Assembly: GCA_040403495.1 (NCBI GenBank) | Contig: JBBAKM010000010.1 | Span: 30,396-94,395 of the forward strand | Direction: 5' to 3' | Source of the DNA: JABMMZ01 sp040403495 | GTDB lineage: Bacteria; Bacteroidota; Bacteroidia; NS11-12g; UBA955 | Length of the DNA stretch: 64,000 bases | In this document: piece by piece, positions 43,516-53,220 of the stretch | How positions within the stretch are numbered: position 1 is the stretch's first letter | How the letters are laid out: each line of letters opens with the position of its first letter | The notes under the pieces: generated by a model | What the model saw: the letters and a program-made list of their open reading frames with translations, nothing else | Databases searched by the model: none | What the model was told of the DNA's origin: nothing | Translations under genes and position numbers: made by a program

Positions 43516-44319
43516 TTATTTTATGGTTTTGGTTAAACTTTGGCCTTTTTTATTCCAAAGTTCTGATTCTTCTTTGTTTCCCATTAATGCATAAATCTGA
43601 CTTAATTCAAAGTAGAAATCTGAATTTTGGGGTTGCAAAGATACTAATTTTTTAAATCTTTCAATAGCTTTTTCAAATTGATTTGTCTCAATTGACAATT
43701 TTCCTAAATAATACAAGGCATCTAGGTTGTTTGAATCCACTGTTATTACTTCTTTTAGCAATAGTGCTGGGCGCATTAAATCTGACTGACTTTCAGGCGC
43801 TTGCATTCTGTTTATGTTGTAAATAGAGACCGCTAAATCTATTTTAGCTTCGTTGTTTTTGGGTTTCAAAGCAAGGGATTTTTCTAGATTTTCTCTTGCT
43901 TTTTTGGTTATCATTAACTCATTTTTCTCGGCTTCGTGGTTGTAAAGTTCCATTAAATAATACTTAGCCGCGTCGTGATATTTAATTGGATTGTTTTGCA
44001 TAGTAGCAAGTTTCTCTGACAAAACTGCCGCATATAAATACTGTTTCATTGTATCCAGAAGTTGGATAGATAGAGCCAATCTTGTTGTGTCGGTACTAGT
44101 CAGTACGTCTGGTTTTACAACAGTAGTACTACTGCCTATGTTTTTAATTAGATTATCAAATTCTTCCTTGATGGAAGCAGATTGAGCTAGGTTTTTTTCT
44201 TTGTTTAAAGCTTTAAAGTCAATACTAGCATCACTTCTGTTTAAACCGAAGTAGGTCAATGAGGCTGTTAAAACAAAAAAAGCAACCCATAAGGTTGCTT
44301 TTATGAGAGATTTATTCAT
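43516..44319 (-). CDS. TPR-repeat membrane-anchored protein
   Basis: The 267-residue protein starts with a signal anchor (LIKATLWVAFFVLTASLTYFG). Helical repeats of the TPR type fill the C-terminal half, including ARENLEKSLALKPKNNEAKI and DALYYLGKLSIETNQFEKAI. It is probably a periplasm-facing scaffold, conserved beside HU and RNase G in Bacteroidota. Codons 6-16 form a strong terminator-like hairpin, described separately. The HU gene ends 9 nt upstream. Confidence 0.85.
   Translation of the reverse strand: MNKSLIKATLWVAFFVLTASLTYFGLNRSDASIDFKALNKEKNLAQSASIKEEFDNLIKNIGSSTTVVKPDVLTSTDTTRLALSIQLLDTMKQYLYAAVLSEKLATMQNNPIKYHDAAKYYLMELYNHEAEKNELMITKKARENLEKSLALKPKNNEAKIDLAVSIYNINRMQAPESQSDLMRPALLLKEVITVDSNNLDALYYLGKLSIETNQFEKAIERFKKLVSLQPQNSDFYFELSQIYALMGNKEESELWNKKGQSLTKTIK
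44274..44302 (-). terminator. Terminator-like hairpin inside the TPR gene start
   Basis: In the sense of the HU and TPR genes, AAAAGCAACC and GGTTGCTTTT form a 10-bp stem with loop TTATG, followed directly by a run of T. It lies about 20-45 nt inside the TPR coding sequence, so it may end part of the HU transcripts there. Confidence 0.6.
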
Positions 44320-44328
44320 TCTGCAAAA

Positions 44329-44649
44329 TTAATATTCTTTTTCCTCTTTTTTAGGAACAAAGTTCGCAGGAATTGAAGTTTTGATTTTTTCAACGAATAC
44401 TTTCGCTGGTTTGAATTTTGGAATAAAGTGCTCGTCAATTACCAATGCAGTGTTCTTAGAAATGTTTCTAGCAACTTTTTTTGCTCTTTTTTTCAAAATA
44501 AAACTGCCAAATCCACGAAAATATATATTTTCGCCGCTTGCCATGTTAGATTTCATTACCTTGAAAAATGTTTCAATTGATTCAGAAACGATAACTTTGT
44601 CGATACCTGTTTTCTCTGAAATTTCGCTGATGATGTCTGCTTTTGTCAT
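44329..44649 (-). CDS. HU-family DNA-binding protein
   Basis: The 106-residue protein has the HU/IHF fold: TKADIISEISEKTGIDKVIV, the GSFILKKRAKKVARNISKNT arm region and IPKFKPAKVFVEKI. A Lys-rich tail of about 15 residues extends beyond the usual 90. HU bends DNA and organises the nucleoid. It diverges from mutY, with a 45-nt gap that must hold both promoters. Confidence 0.92.
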   Translation of the reverse strand: MTKADIISEISEKTGIDKVIVSESIETFFKVMKSNMASGENIYFRGFGSFILKKRAKKVARNISKNTALVIDEHFIPKFKPAKVFVEKIKTSIPANFVPKKEEKEY

Positions 44650-44694
44650 ATATTGTATTAATCTTCTTATATTTAACTACTTAAACGCAAAACT

Positions 44695-45738
44695 ATGCAA
44701 ATTGTTTTAAATATTTTACAATGGTATCAAAAAAAGAAAAGAGATTTGCCTTGGAGAGCAACAAATAACCCCTATTTTATATGGTTGTCTGAGATTATTT
44801 TGCAGCAAACTCAAGTCATTCAGGGGCTTAATTACTATCATAAATTTATTGAAAATTTTCCAACAATTTATCATTTAGCATCCGCAAAAGAGGAAGATGT
44901 TCTGAAATTGTGGCAAGGGTTAGGTTATTATTCAAGAGCTAGAAATCTTCATAAGGCTGCCCAAACCATCGTTAATGATTATAATGGAGTTTTCCCAAGT
45001 ACTTATAATGATGTATTAAAACTCTCTGGAGTTGGTCCCTACACTGCTTCTGCAATAACTTCTATGGCGTATGAATTGCCTTACCCTGTATTGGATGGTA
45101 ATGTATATCGTTTTATTGCACGCCTTTATAATATAGACCTGCCTATCAATCAACCCAAAACTTACACGGCTTTTCAACAAATATTGTCGGAAATGATGGT
45201 CAATCAAAAACCATCTATCTTTAACAATGCCATGATGGAAATGGGGGCAACGGTTTGTAAGCCTGTTCAACCACTTTGTCAAAATTGTCCTGTTTTGTCT
45301 TTTTGCGAAGCTTATAAAAAAGGAACCATCAATCAATTGCCAGTCAAGCTGAATAAGGTTAAAGTGAAAACTAGAGTTTTTAATTACATCTATTTTAATA
45401 CAGGAGGAACTTTTTATATGGAAAAAAGAGGTCAAAAAGATATTTGGGAAAATATGTACCAATTGCCTTTAATTGAGACTAATACACCTGTTGGTGAATC
45501 AGAGATGATGTTGATGTTGAAGGAAAAACAATGGGGTGATGCATTGGAAATTAAATTTGAAATGGATTTGTCGCATCAATTAACTCATCAAAAAATATTG
45601 GTCAAAGTATGGTCTTGTAACATTGATAATAAATCTTTTAGAACTGAAAAAGAATGGATTAAAGTTGATGAAGATTCTTATAAAAAATATCCAATTCCCA
45701 AATTGATAGAAAAAATAGTATTACATTTGCATGGTTAA
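44695..45738 (+). CDS. mutY: A/G-specific adenine glycosylase MutY
   Basis: The 347-residue protein removes adenine mispaired with 8-oxoguanine. It shows LPWRATNNPYFIWLSEIILQ at the N-terminus with the catalytic Glu, the helix-hairpin-helix LSGVGPYTASAI, and the Fe-S cluster segment CKPVQPLCQNCPVLSFC. A NUDIX-like C-terminal domain checks for 8-oxoG. ssb follows after 21 nt, starting the mutY-ssb-gldE-gldD run. Confidence 0.95.
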   Translation: MQIVLNILQWYQKKKRDLPWRATNNPYFIWLSEIILQQTQVIQGLNYYHKFIENFPTIYHLASAKEEDVLKLWQGLGYYSRARNLHKAAQTIVNDYNGVFPSTYNDVLKLSGVGPYTASAITSMAYELPYPVLDGNVYRFIARLYNIDLPINQPKTYTAFQQILSEMMVNQKPSIFNNAMMEMGATVCKPVQPLCQNCPVLSFCEAYKKGTINQLPVKLNKVKVKTRVFNYIYFNTGGTFYMEKRGQKDIWENMYQLPLIETNTPVGESEMMLMLKEKQWGDALEIKFEMDLSHQLTHQKILVKVWSCNIDNKSFRTEKEWIKVDEDSYKKYPIPKLIEKIVLHLHG

Positions 45739-45759
45739 TTAACGTCATTTTAAGTTATT

Positions 45760-46158
45760 ATGGTAAATAAAGTGTTTCTATTAGGTCGATTAGGGAAAGA
45801 TCCTGAAGTTCGATATTTCGATAACAACCGCGTTGTTGCTAATTTCACTATGGCTACCAACGAGGTGTTTTTGGACAAAAGTGGAAATAAAATTGAACAA
45901 ACAGATTGGCACAATATAGAAATGTGGGATGCCTTAGCCAAAAATGCTGAAAAAGTTCTTAAAAAAGGTAGAACATGTTTTATTGAAGGAAAACTTAAAA
46001 ATGAATCTTGGGTTGATAAAGATGGAAATAAAAAAAGCTTAATAAAAATACGAGCTTTACAATTTCAACTAGTCTCTTCACCAAGCAATGTTACAGGCGA
46101 TATTAACGAAAGAACAGAAACTGGTCACGATTCACACAATGATCCCAATTCTTATTAA
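45760..46158 (+). CDS. ssb: Single-stranded DNA-binding protein
   Basis: The 132-residue protein has the SSB OB-fold start VNKVFLLGRLGKDPEVRY and VVANFTMATNEVF, then FIEGKLKNESW. The C-terminal tail is short (HNDPNSY) and lacks the acidic DDDIPF end of E. coli SSB, as in some secondary SSB proteins. It sits between mutY and gldE. Confidence 0.92.
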   Translation: MVNKVFLLGRLGKDPEVRYFDNNRVVANFTMATNEVFLDKSGNKIEQTDWHNIEMWDALAKNAEKVLKKGRTCFIEGKLKNESWVDKDGNKKSLIKIRALQFQLVSSPSNVTGDINERTETGHDSHNDPNSY

Positions 46159-46169
46159 TTGATTTTTCA

Positions 46170-47501
46170 ATGATTTCAGACGACCCTTATCCCATATTTT
46201 TTGTAATTCAATCGATTATTGATTTTCAATTAATTCAAGAATCTATTCCATCAATTGTTGGCTCTTTATTGTTAATCGTAGTTTTCTTAATCTTATCTGC
46301 GTTATTCTCTGCCTCTGAAAATGCACTTTTCTCTTTGTCTTCCAAAGATATGGAAGAAATTAAAGATAACGATACGCCTTCCAATAAAGCAATAATAACG
46401 CTATTGCAAACTCCCAAAAAGCTTTTGGCAACGGTCCTCATCGCTAATAATTTTGTAAACGTTTCTATGATTATTGTAAGCTCCAATTTAATAGATTCTG
46501 TTTTTGTGTTCAAAGATGAAAATGTTGAATTTGTAATTAAAGTGCTGATGGTGACCTTTATATTGCTATTGTTTGGGGAGGTTATTCCCAAAATATACTC
46601 TATAAAAAAGAATCGCTTTATTTCCAAATTCATGGCGTTCCCTCTTATTTTTCTAGGGAAGTTATTTTATATTATTATTGTTCCTTTACTCAAATTCTCT
46701 TCTATTATTGATAAAAGAGTTAAAATTCACGAACATACCGTTTCTGCTGATGAACTTACTCACGCTATTGATATTACTTCCGACTCAAAAACGGGGATGG
46801 AAGAAAAAGAAATTTTAAAAGGAATTGTTAATTTCGGGAATAAAACCGTTAGGCAAATTATGAAGGGAAGGGTTGATGTTTCTGCTCTGGATGTCAATAT
46901 TTCTTTTAAGGAACTTCTTCAAAAAGTGAATGAATTAGGATACAGCCGATTCCCTATTTATGATGAGTCGTTTGATAATATTTGTGGTATTTTGTTTGTC
47001 AAAGAAATATTGCCACATATTAATGAGCCTGACCATTACGATTGGAAAAAAATATTAAAACCTCCTTTTTATGTGCCTGATACCAAGCGTATAGATGTGT
47101 TGCTCGAAGAGTTTCAAGAGGAACGCAATCACATGGCAATTGTAGTAGATGAATATGGAGGTAAACTAGGTATTGTTACCATGGAGGATATTTTAGAAGA
47201 GATTTTTGGAGAAATAAATGACGAATTTGATGATGATCAAGTCAATTACAGTCGTTTGGATGCCAATACTTATGTCATTGAAGGTAAAATGTTAATCAAT
47301 GACTTTTGTAAAATAATAGACATAGACAGTGAGTTTTTTGAAAAAGTAAAAGGAGATTCTGAGTCAGTTGCAGGAATGTTAATGGAAATAGCAGGAAGAA
47401 TTCCACAACTCAATGAAACAATAATTTACCAAAATTTCAGTTTTATAGTCGAAGCGGTTGACAATAGAAGAATTAAACGTATAAAAGTAGTCATTAAATA
47501 A
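46170..47501 (+). CDS. gldE: GldE, gliding-motility CNNM/CorC-like membrane protein
   Basis: The 443-residue protein has an N-terminal DUF21 membrane domain (about residues 25-190), two CBS domains with IVNFGNKTVRQIMKGRVDV and YGGKLGIVTMEDILEEIFGEI, and a C-terminal CorC/HlyC domain. The place between ssb and gldD identifies GldE, which in Flavobacterium supports GldD in gliding and type IX secretion. gldD starts 1 nt after the stop. Confidence 0.92.
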   Translation: MISDDPYPIFFVIQSIIDFQLIQESIPSIVGSLLLIVVFLILSALFSASENALFSLSSKDMEEIKDNDTPSNKAIITLLQTPKKLLATVLIANNFVNVSMIIVSSNLIDSVFVFKDENVEFVIKVLMVTFILLLFGEVIPKIYSIKKNRFISKFMAFPLIFLGKLFYIIIVPLLKFSSIIDKRVKIHEHTVSADELTHAIDITSDSKTGMEEKEILKGIVNFGNKTVRQIMKGRVDVSALDVNISFKELLQKVNELGYSRFPIYDESFDNICGILFVKEILPHINEPDHYDWKKILKPPFYVPDTKRIDVLLEEFQEERNHMAIVVDEYGGKLGIVTMEDILEEIFGEINDEFDDDQVNYSRLDANTYVIEGKMLINDFCKIIDIDSEFFEKVKGDSESVAGMLMEIAGRIPQLNETIIYQNFSFIVEAVDNRRIKRIKVVIK

Positions 47502-47502
47502 A

Positions 47503-48099
47503 ATGTTAAAATGGTTCGCAATATTGAGTGTATGTTTCGTGATTTATAGTTGCGATGATTCTGTTTTTTCACCCAAACCTCATGCATATCCAAGATTGTA
47601 TTTGCCACAAAAACAGTATTTAACATTTGATACTACAGCGCCATTTTCATTTGTATATCCTTCTTATGCACAAGTTGTGCCTTACGAAAAAACTGAAACA
47701 GATTGGCATCCGCATTGGTATAATATTCACTATTTGCCTTTTAATGCAACCTTACATTTGAGTTATCTTAAGTTCAACAGCAGAGACGAGTTTAATGATT
47801 TATATGACGATACCAGAAAATTAGTTTACAAACACGACATAAGAGCCGAAGAAATAGAGGAAACGGAATTGTTTAAACCTCAGTCTAATATTTCGGGTGT
47901 TATTTATGAACTCAAAGGGAATACAGCTACAAATCTTAATTTTTATATCAGCGACGGCAAACAACACTTTTTAAGAGGCGCGCTTTATTTCAATACTAAA
48001 ACAGAAATTGATAGTATCGCTCCGGTAGTCGATTTTTTAAAACAAGATATTGTTAAAATGATAGAATCTGCCAAGTGGAAAGATTCTAACTTGCAATAA
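47503..48099 (+). CDS. gldD: GldD, gliding-motility lipoprotein
   Basis: The 198-residue protein has a short lipoprotein signal (FAILSVCFVIYSCDDS). The body shows GldD-typical text: PKPHAYPRLYLP, then ETDWHPHWYNIHYLPFNATL and ISDGKQHFLRGALYF. GldD is required for gliding and type IX secretion in F. johnsoniae. It is coupled to gldE. Presence of this pair and of a T9SS cargo gene in the window suggests a working T9SS, though the gldK-N core is outside. Confidence 0.93.
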   Translation: MLKWFAILSVCFVIYSCDDSVFSPKPHAYPRLYLPQKQYLTFDTTAPFSFVYPSYAQVVPYEKTETDWHPHWYNIHYLPFNATLHLSYLKFNSRDEFNDLYDDTRKLVYKHDIRAEEIEETELFKPQSNISGVIYELKGNTATNLNFYISDGKQHFLRGALYFNTKTEIDSIAPVVDFLKQDIVKMIESAKWKDSNLQ

Positions 48100-48138
48100 A
48101 TTGTGTAAAAACTTTCTGTAATTTAGACTGAATTGGGT

Positions 48139-48146
48139 TATTTTTG
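48139..48146 (+). promoter_or_regulatory. -7 box for purH
   Basis: TATTTTTG at 48139-48146 ends 7 nt before the purH ATG at 48154. The -33 region shows only a weak TTTC. No purine riboswitch-like structure is seen. Confidence 0.45.
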
Positions 48147-48153
48147 CACACAC

Positions 48154-49683
48154 ATGCAAACCCAATTAAAAACCATCAAAAGTGCACTTATTTCAGTTTA
48201 TTACAAGGATAATTTAGAACCAATCATTCATTTATTAAACCAAATGGATGTCACTATTTATTCTACAGGAGGCACCTTGAAGTTTATTAAGGATTTGGGG
48301 GTTAATGCAATAGCAGTTGAAGATTACACTGGTTTTCCTGAAATTTTAGATGGTCGTGTTAAAACTTTACATCCCAATATTTTCGGAGGAATTTTAGCCC
48401 GTCGTGACCAAGAGAAAGACCAAAAGGAATTGGCTCAACACCAAATTTCTCCTATCGATTTAGTAATTGTTGATTTGTATCCATTTGAAGAAACGCTTAA
48501 GAACACATCGAATGAAGCCGATATTATTGAGAAAATTGACATTGGTGGCATTTCTTTGATACGTGCAACGGCAAAGAATTTCAACGATACGCTTATTGTT
48601 TCTGACAGAAACCAATACCAAGCTTTAATCGATTTATTGACTGAGAAAAAAGGTGCAACAAGCATCGAGGATAGAAAACTATTTGCAACTAAAGCATTTA
48701 TGACTTCCTCTCATTACGACACTGCTATTTTTAATTATTTCAATCAAACAGCACAATTGCCTGTTTTTAAGCAAAGTATTCAAGACAGTAAAATATTGAG
48801 ATATGGCGAAAACCCTCACCAATCTGCACGTTTTTATGGACCAATTGACGAGTTATTTAAAATTCACAATGGGAAAGAATTGTCTTATAACAATATGGTG
48901 GATGTTGACGCTTCATTGAATTTAATTGCTGACTTTGAAGAATTAACTTTCGCTATTATTAAACATACGAACTCATGTGGCTTGGCAAGTCGACCTACTG
49001 TAAAAGAGGCTTATCTAGCGGCCTTAGCGTGTGACTCAACATCTGCCTTCGGTGGTGTTTTAGCTTGTAATGCACAAATTGATGCCGATGCGGCAAATGA
49101 AATCAATCAATTGTTTTTTGAAGTAATATCAGCGCCTTCATACACCGAAGAAGCTTTAGAAATATTAAAATCTAAGAAAAATAGAATCATTCTTGAATTA
49201 AAGCAAATTCCAAAACCTAAGTCTATTTATAAAACCCTTTTAAATGGTGTTTTGGAACAAGATTATGACATGGTGCTTGACAAAGCGGCTGATTTTAAAG
49301 TAGTAACGAGCACAAAAGCAAATGACACTCAATTGTCTGATTTGGAGTTTGCCATAAAAGCAGTTAAACACTTAAAATCAAACGGAATTGCTTTGGTAAA
49401 AAACAAACAACTTATTGGAATGGGTTGCGGTCAAACATCAAGAGTGGATGCTTTAGAGTCCGCAATAAAGAAAGCAAATGCTTTTGGTTTCGATTTACAA
49501 GGTGCTGTTATGGCCTCTGAAGCCTTTTTCCCATTCCCAGATTGTGTGAATATTTCTGCACAAGCGGGTATTAAAGCAATAGCACAACCCGGCGGAAGTA
49601 TAAAGGACCAAGACAGCATAGATGAAGCTGAAAAGCACCAACAAGTTATGGTGTTAACAGGGGTTAGACATTTTAAACATTAA
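48154..49683 (+). CDS. purH: Bifunctional AICAR transformylase/IMP cyclohydrolase PurH
   Basis: I use the ATG at 48154 (509 residues), since upstream residues overlap the promoter. The N-terminal IMP cyclohydrolase domain shows IYSTGGTLKFIKDLG and GRVKTLHPNIFGGILARRD. The C-terminal AICAR transformylase domain has RYGENPHQSARFYG, IKHTNSCGLA and SAFGGVLACN with the catalytic Lys-His. It carries out the last two steps of IMP synthesis. Confidence 0.96.
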   Translation: MQTQLKTIKSALISVYYKDNLEPIIHLLNQMDVTIYSTGGTLKFIKDLGVNAIAVEDYTGFPEILDGRVKTLHPNIFGGILARRDQEKDQKELAQHQISPIDLVIVDLYPFEETLKNTSNEADIIEKIDIGGISLIRATAKNFNDTLIVSDRNQYQALIDLLTEKKGATSIEDRKLFATKAFMTSSHYDTAIFNYFNQTAQLPVFKQSIQDSKILRYGENPHQSARFYGPIDELFKIHNGKELSYNNMVDVDASLNLIADFEELTFAIIKHTNSCGLASRPTVKEAYLAALACDSTSAFGGVLACNAQIDADAANEINQLFFEVISAPSYTEEALEILKSKKNRIILELKQIPKPKSIYKTLLNGVLEQDYDMVLDKAADFKVVTSTKANDTQLSDLEFAIKAVKHLKSNGIALVKNKQLIGMGCGQTSRVDALESAIKKANAFGFDLQGAVMASEAFFPFPDCVNISAQAGIKAIAQPGGSIKDQDSIDEAEKHQQVMVLTGVRHFKH

Positions 49684-49740
49684 GGTTAAAGGGGGAAACC
49701 CTGCATTGCCATGTTTTGATCATAAAATAATAAACTTTGT

Positions 49741-50400
49741 ATGGATATTCTTTTTCTTCATGGCGCGTTAGGATGTAAAAAACATTGGGAACCAACTGTT
49801 TCCCTTTTGAGTAACAACGCCAATATTCATGTGCTTGATTTTCCATCTCATGGTGATTCTTCTGTTATTATAAACGAACTACAATTAACAGATTTAGTTG
49901 ATTTTGTTAGGAATTACATTCTTCAACATCAATTAAATAACGTTACAATAGTTGGTTACAGTTTGGGAGGGTATGTTGCTCTCAAATTGGCTGAGGAGCA
50001 TTTTCCCGGTTTGGAAAAGGTAATAACAATAGCAACCAAGTTGAGTTGGAACAAGGAGATTGCAAGTCAAGAAATTGAGCAACTAAGTAAATTAGAACAC
50101 CTTATTCCCAAATTCGAAAAAGAACATGGTTCAAATGCTTTGAGCCTTATTAAAAATACAAGCACTATTTTATATTCAATTGGAGCATCTCCTTTAAAAA
50201 AGAGTGATTTTGATAATGTTAAAATTCCTATTAGCATGTTGGTGGGTGAAAATGATACGATGGTAACACAGGCAGAAATCGAGGAATTTATCAATGGAAA
50301 TCCTTTTATGGCAAAAATAGTTTTGCCCGAACAGCCCCATTTGCTTCAAAAAATGAATGCTACGGTTTTATCACAGTCAATTCTAAATTGTCTTAAATAA
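49741..50400 (+). CDS. Alpha/beta hydrolase
   Basis: The 219-residue protein has the oxyanion strand ILFLHGALGCKKHW, nucleophile elbow VGYSLGGYVAL with the catalytic Ser, an acid in LVGENDTMV and the His in PEQPHLLQKM. No signal peptide is present, so it acts in the cytoplasm. Substrate unknown. It follows purH by 57 nt. Confidence 0.88.
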   Translation: MDILFLHGALGCKKHWEPTVSLLSNNANIHVLDFPSHGDSSVIINELQLTDLVDFVRNYILQHQLNNVTIVGYSLGGYVALKLAEEHFPGLEKVITIATKLSWNKEIASQEIEQLSKLEHLIPKFEKEHGSNALSLIKNTSTILYSIGASPLKKSDFDNVKIPISMLVGENDTMVTQAEIEEFINGNPFMAKIVLPEQPHLLQKMNATVLSQSILNCLK

Positions 50401-50480
50401 TTTCGGTCATTTTTTTTAATTCCGAAAATGTTTAATATTGCACTTATTAACCTATTTGTTTAATCAAAAAAATAAAATCA

Positions 50481-51080
50481 ATGAATAAGAAAATTGGAAT
50501 TTTTATACTAAGTGTATTGTGCTTAGGGAATGTCTATTCACAAAAACGCTTAACGCATATTGGGGTTGCATTTAACAACTATGTTACGGCAAAACCAATC
50601 TCTGGTTTTCCTAAATTATTTACCACTCAAATTCACCCCGGAATTACAGTTTCAACAGGGTTTAATTGGAAAGAAAAAGAGAAATATCAACTCATGCAAA
50701 CTTTTAAAGTTGGTATTTTTCACCACCGTTTTATTCAAACAGGGGTGCCATTGTATTCTGAATTTATGTACCGATATAAGCCAAGCTCCAAAATAGGACT
50801 GAGTGCAGGTTTAGGCGCGGGATACTTACACATGTTTCCGGGAGATGAACAGTTTCGTCAAAATGAAAGTGGTGGATGGGATGTTATAAAAATGAAATCA
50901 AGACCACAAGGAATGATTAGTTTGTCGTTAGGGATAGACTATCAAATTACATCAGCAGGTAATAAGGCTTTTATCCGCTACCAAAATGTACTTCAAACGC
51001 CTTTCGTTCCGGGTTATGTTCCTCTATTACCATACAATGTTTTTCATATAGGTACCACTTTTCCTCTTGTTAAAAAATAA
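50481..51080 (+). CDS. Secreted beta-barrel-like protein of unknown function
   Basis: The 199-residue protein starts with a signal peptide (IGIFILSVLCLGNVYSQ). The rest alternates polar and aromatic residues with Gly turns (SAGLGAGYLHMFPGD, SLSLGIDYQITSAG), as in small outer-membrane barrels. It ends with a Phe-rich strand and no T9SS tail. The serine hydrolase gene follows after 17 nt. Confidence 0.6.
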   Translation: MNKKIGIFILSVLCLGNVYSQKRLTHIGVAFNNYVTAKPISGFPKLFTTQIHPGITVSTGFNWKEKEKYQLMQTFKVGIFHHRFIQTGVPLYSEFMYRYKPSSKIGLSAGLGAGYLHMFPGDEQFRQNESGGWDVIKMKSRPQGMISLSLGIDYQITSAGNKAFIRYQNVLQTPFVPGYVPLLPYNVFHIGTTFPLVKK

Positions 51081-51097
51081 TTTAAAGCACTCTCACA

Positions 51098-52276
51098 ATG
51101 ACTAATAAAATATTAATATTCACTATTCTTTTAGTAACTGCTATTGCTTGTAAAAAAGCAGAAGTAACTAAAAAATCTGAAGTTTGTAATTTGACTATTG
51201 CAGACAGTAGTGCATTGCATCCTAAACATCAGTTGTTTAGTTCAATTCTGAAAAAATATCAAGAAAAAGGATTGCCCGGAATAGCCGTTATGATAGAAGA
51301 TGAAAATGGCGTTTGGATGGGTAGTGCTGGAAAAGCTGATTTAAAAGCTGGTACAGATTTTAAACCTTGTACTGTTGCTAAAGTTGCAAGTATTACTAAA
51401 ATGATGTTTGCCGCTACGGTTATGCAGTTAAGAGAGCAAGGTAAAGTGAATTTGGATGACAAGATTTCGAAATGGTTGGATGCCGATATTATTAAAAATG
51501 TTGAAAATGCGGACCAAGCAACTATTCGTGACTTGCTACAACACAGTACGGGAATATTTGACATCATTACTGATTCTGATTTTTACCTAGCCGTTTTAAA
51601 CCAACCAAACAAAAAGTGGTCAGGAGAGGAATTGATCAAATTTGCCTACAATAAACCTAAAACAATGGATTATCAAGCAAATGCTACAAAAGGATCTTAC
51701 AGCAATACCAATACACTTTTGTTGTCAATGTGCATTGAATCTATAACAGGTGTGGGGCATCATGAATACATGCGTCAATTGGTTATTAATAAGGTAGGTA
51801 TGAATAATACTTATTATCAAAGTCACGATGAACTTCCTAGTCAAACGGCGCAAGGTTACTACGATTTGTATAACAATGGCACTATCGTTAATGTCTCAAA
51901 TTTGGTGACAGGAAGCGGAAATGGATATGGCGGTATTTATAGCAATGTTATTGATCTGCATAAATTTATGAGAGCTCTCTTTATTGAAAAAACATTGGTT
52001 AATCAAGCCTCACTTGATATAATGACTACCTTTATTTCTGATGATGATTTCAGTGAACTTGGTGTAGGTTTGTTGAGACAAGGTTATGGAATTCACAAAG
52101 GGGTAGGACACAGTGGGCGCGACCTTGGATACAGTGGAGGTGCGCATTACTATCCAACAAAAAACAATAGAATTTTTGTCAATCTTGTTAATTATGGAAC
52201 CAATGGTGAAACCAAATTAAGAACGGTGTTTTATGACATGCGTGATGAGTTTGCCAAAGAATTGACCAACTACTAA
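51098..52276 (+). CDS. Serine hydrolase, beta-lactamase class C fold lipoprotein
   Basis: The 392-residue protein has a lipoprotein signal (FTILLVTAIACKKAE). The three active-site elements of class C beta-lactamases and DD-peptidases are visible: SxxK in VASITKMM, Tyr-x-Asn in GSYSNTNTLLL and His-x-Gly in GHSGRDLGYSGG. It is probably a periplasmic peptidase or esterase rather than a resistance enzyme. It ends 5 nt before the GSCFA gene. Confidence 0.88.
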   Translation: MTNKILIFTILLVTAIACKKAEVTKKSEVCNLTIADSSALHPKHQLFSSILKKYQEKGLPGIAVMIEDENGVWMGSAGKADLKAGTDFKPCTVAKVASITKMMFAATVMQLREQGKVNLDDKISKWLDADIIKNVENADQATIRDLLQHSTGIFDIITDSDFYLAVLNQPNKKWSGEELIKFAYNKPKTMDYQANATKGSYSNTNTLLLSMCIESITGVGHHEYMRQLVINKVGMNNTYYQSHDELPSQTAQGYYDLYNNGTIVNVSNLVTGSGNGYGGIYSNVIDLHKFMRALFIEKTLVNQASLDIMTTFISDDDFSELGVGLLRQGYGIHKGVGHSGRDLGYSGGAHYYPTKNNRIFVNLVNYGTNGETKLRTVFYDMRDEFAKELTNY

Positions 52277-52281
52277 GCTTC

Positions 52282-53220
52282 ATGATACGTTATTCTTTGG
52301 ATTTGGAGATTAACAAGTCCAAAAAGCAATTGAATTATAATGACTCAATTCAGTTTTTAGGTTCTTGCTTCTCTGACCATATTGCGAAACAACTTAAGTT
52401 AGCTGGTTTTAAAGTTGCCGATTCAGTGAATGGCGTAGTCTTTAATCCAATCAGTTTGGCTGATCCCTTAATTAGGTTGATTCATCCGCAACCATATACT
52501 GAAGACTCCATTTGCTTTAATAACGGCTTGTATTTCAGCGATTTTCATCATGGTGTTTTTGCTTCTTCAGATAAGGCCATTTTATTGAATGAAATTAATC
52601 GCAATCAGTCTGAATTTGAATCCAGATTGGCCCAATGCAAATTTCTCTTTATAACTTTTGGTTCTGCCTATGTTTACAAAAGAGTAGAAAATAATAGATT
52701 GGTTGCAAACTGCCACAAACAAGCGTCTAATTCGTTTAACAAAGAGTTGTTGACCGTCAATGAAATTGTTGACTTTTATAAGCCAATTCTTCACTATTTG
52801 GAAGAAAAGTTTCCTGAATTAAATGTGGTGTTTACGGTTTCTCCTGTCAAGCACTTAAGAGATGGTGTAATAGAAAATCAATGGAGTAAAGCAACCCTAT
52901 TGTTGGCAATTCATCAGTTGATAAACAATGGTAATGTTACTTATTTCCCATCTTATGAGTTGTTAAATGATGATTTAAGAGATTACCGTTTTTACGAATC
53001 GGATGGGGCACACCCTAATCATTTGGCAATAGAATATATCTTCAGAAAATTCAAAAAGGTTTTTTTTGATGATATAACGGTTCAATACTTCGAAGAGGCA
53101 ATAAAACTTTCAAAATTAAAAAGCCATATTCCTATTCACCAACAAGGAGAGGAGTATCAAAAATGGATTCTTAAAATAGAAGAAATGGAATCTGTTTTTA
53201 AAGCAAAATACCAATTATAA
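52282..53220 (+). CDS. GSCFA-domain protein
   Basis: The 312-residue protein contains the naming motif near residue 25 (IQFLGSCFSDHIAKQL) and the SGNH-hydrolase-like segment TFGSAYVY, VVFTVSPVKHLRDG and YESDGAHPNHLAIEY. The family is related to SGNH hydrolases, and its function is unknown. No signal peptide. It converges with the coiled-coil gene, overlapping by 6 nt. Confidence 0.88.
   Translation: MIRYSLDLEINKSKKQLNYNDSIQFLGSCFSDHIAKQLKLAGFKVADSVNGVVFNPISLADPLIRLIHPQPYTEDSICFNNGLYFSDFHHGVFASSDKAILLNEINRNQSEFESRLAQCKFLFITFGSAYVYKRVENNRLVANCHKQASNSFNKELLTVNEIVDFYKPILHYLEEKFPELNVVFTVSPVKHLRDGVIENQWSKATLLLAIHQLINNGNVTYFPSYELLNDDLRDYRFYESDGAHPNHLAIEYIFRKFKKVFFDDITVQYFEEAIKLSKLKSHIPIHQQGEEYQKWILKIEEMESVFKAKYQL

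Noticed and set aside
48100..48153. Riboswitch upstream of purH
   Set aside because: The gap is short, holds a promoter box and shows no purine-aptamer pairing.
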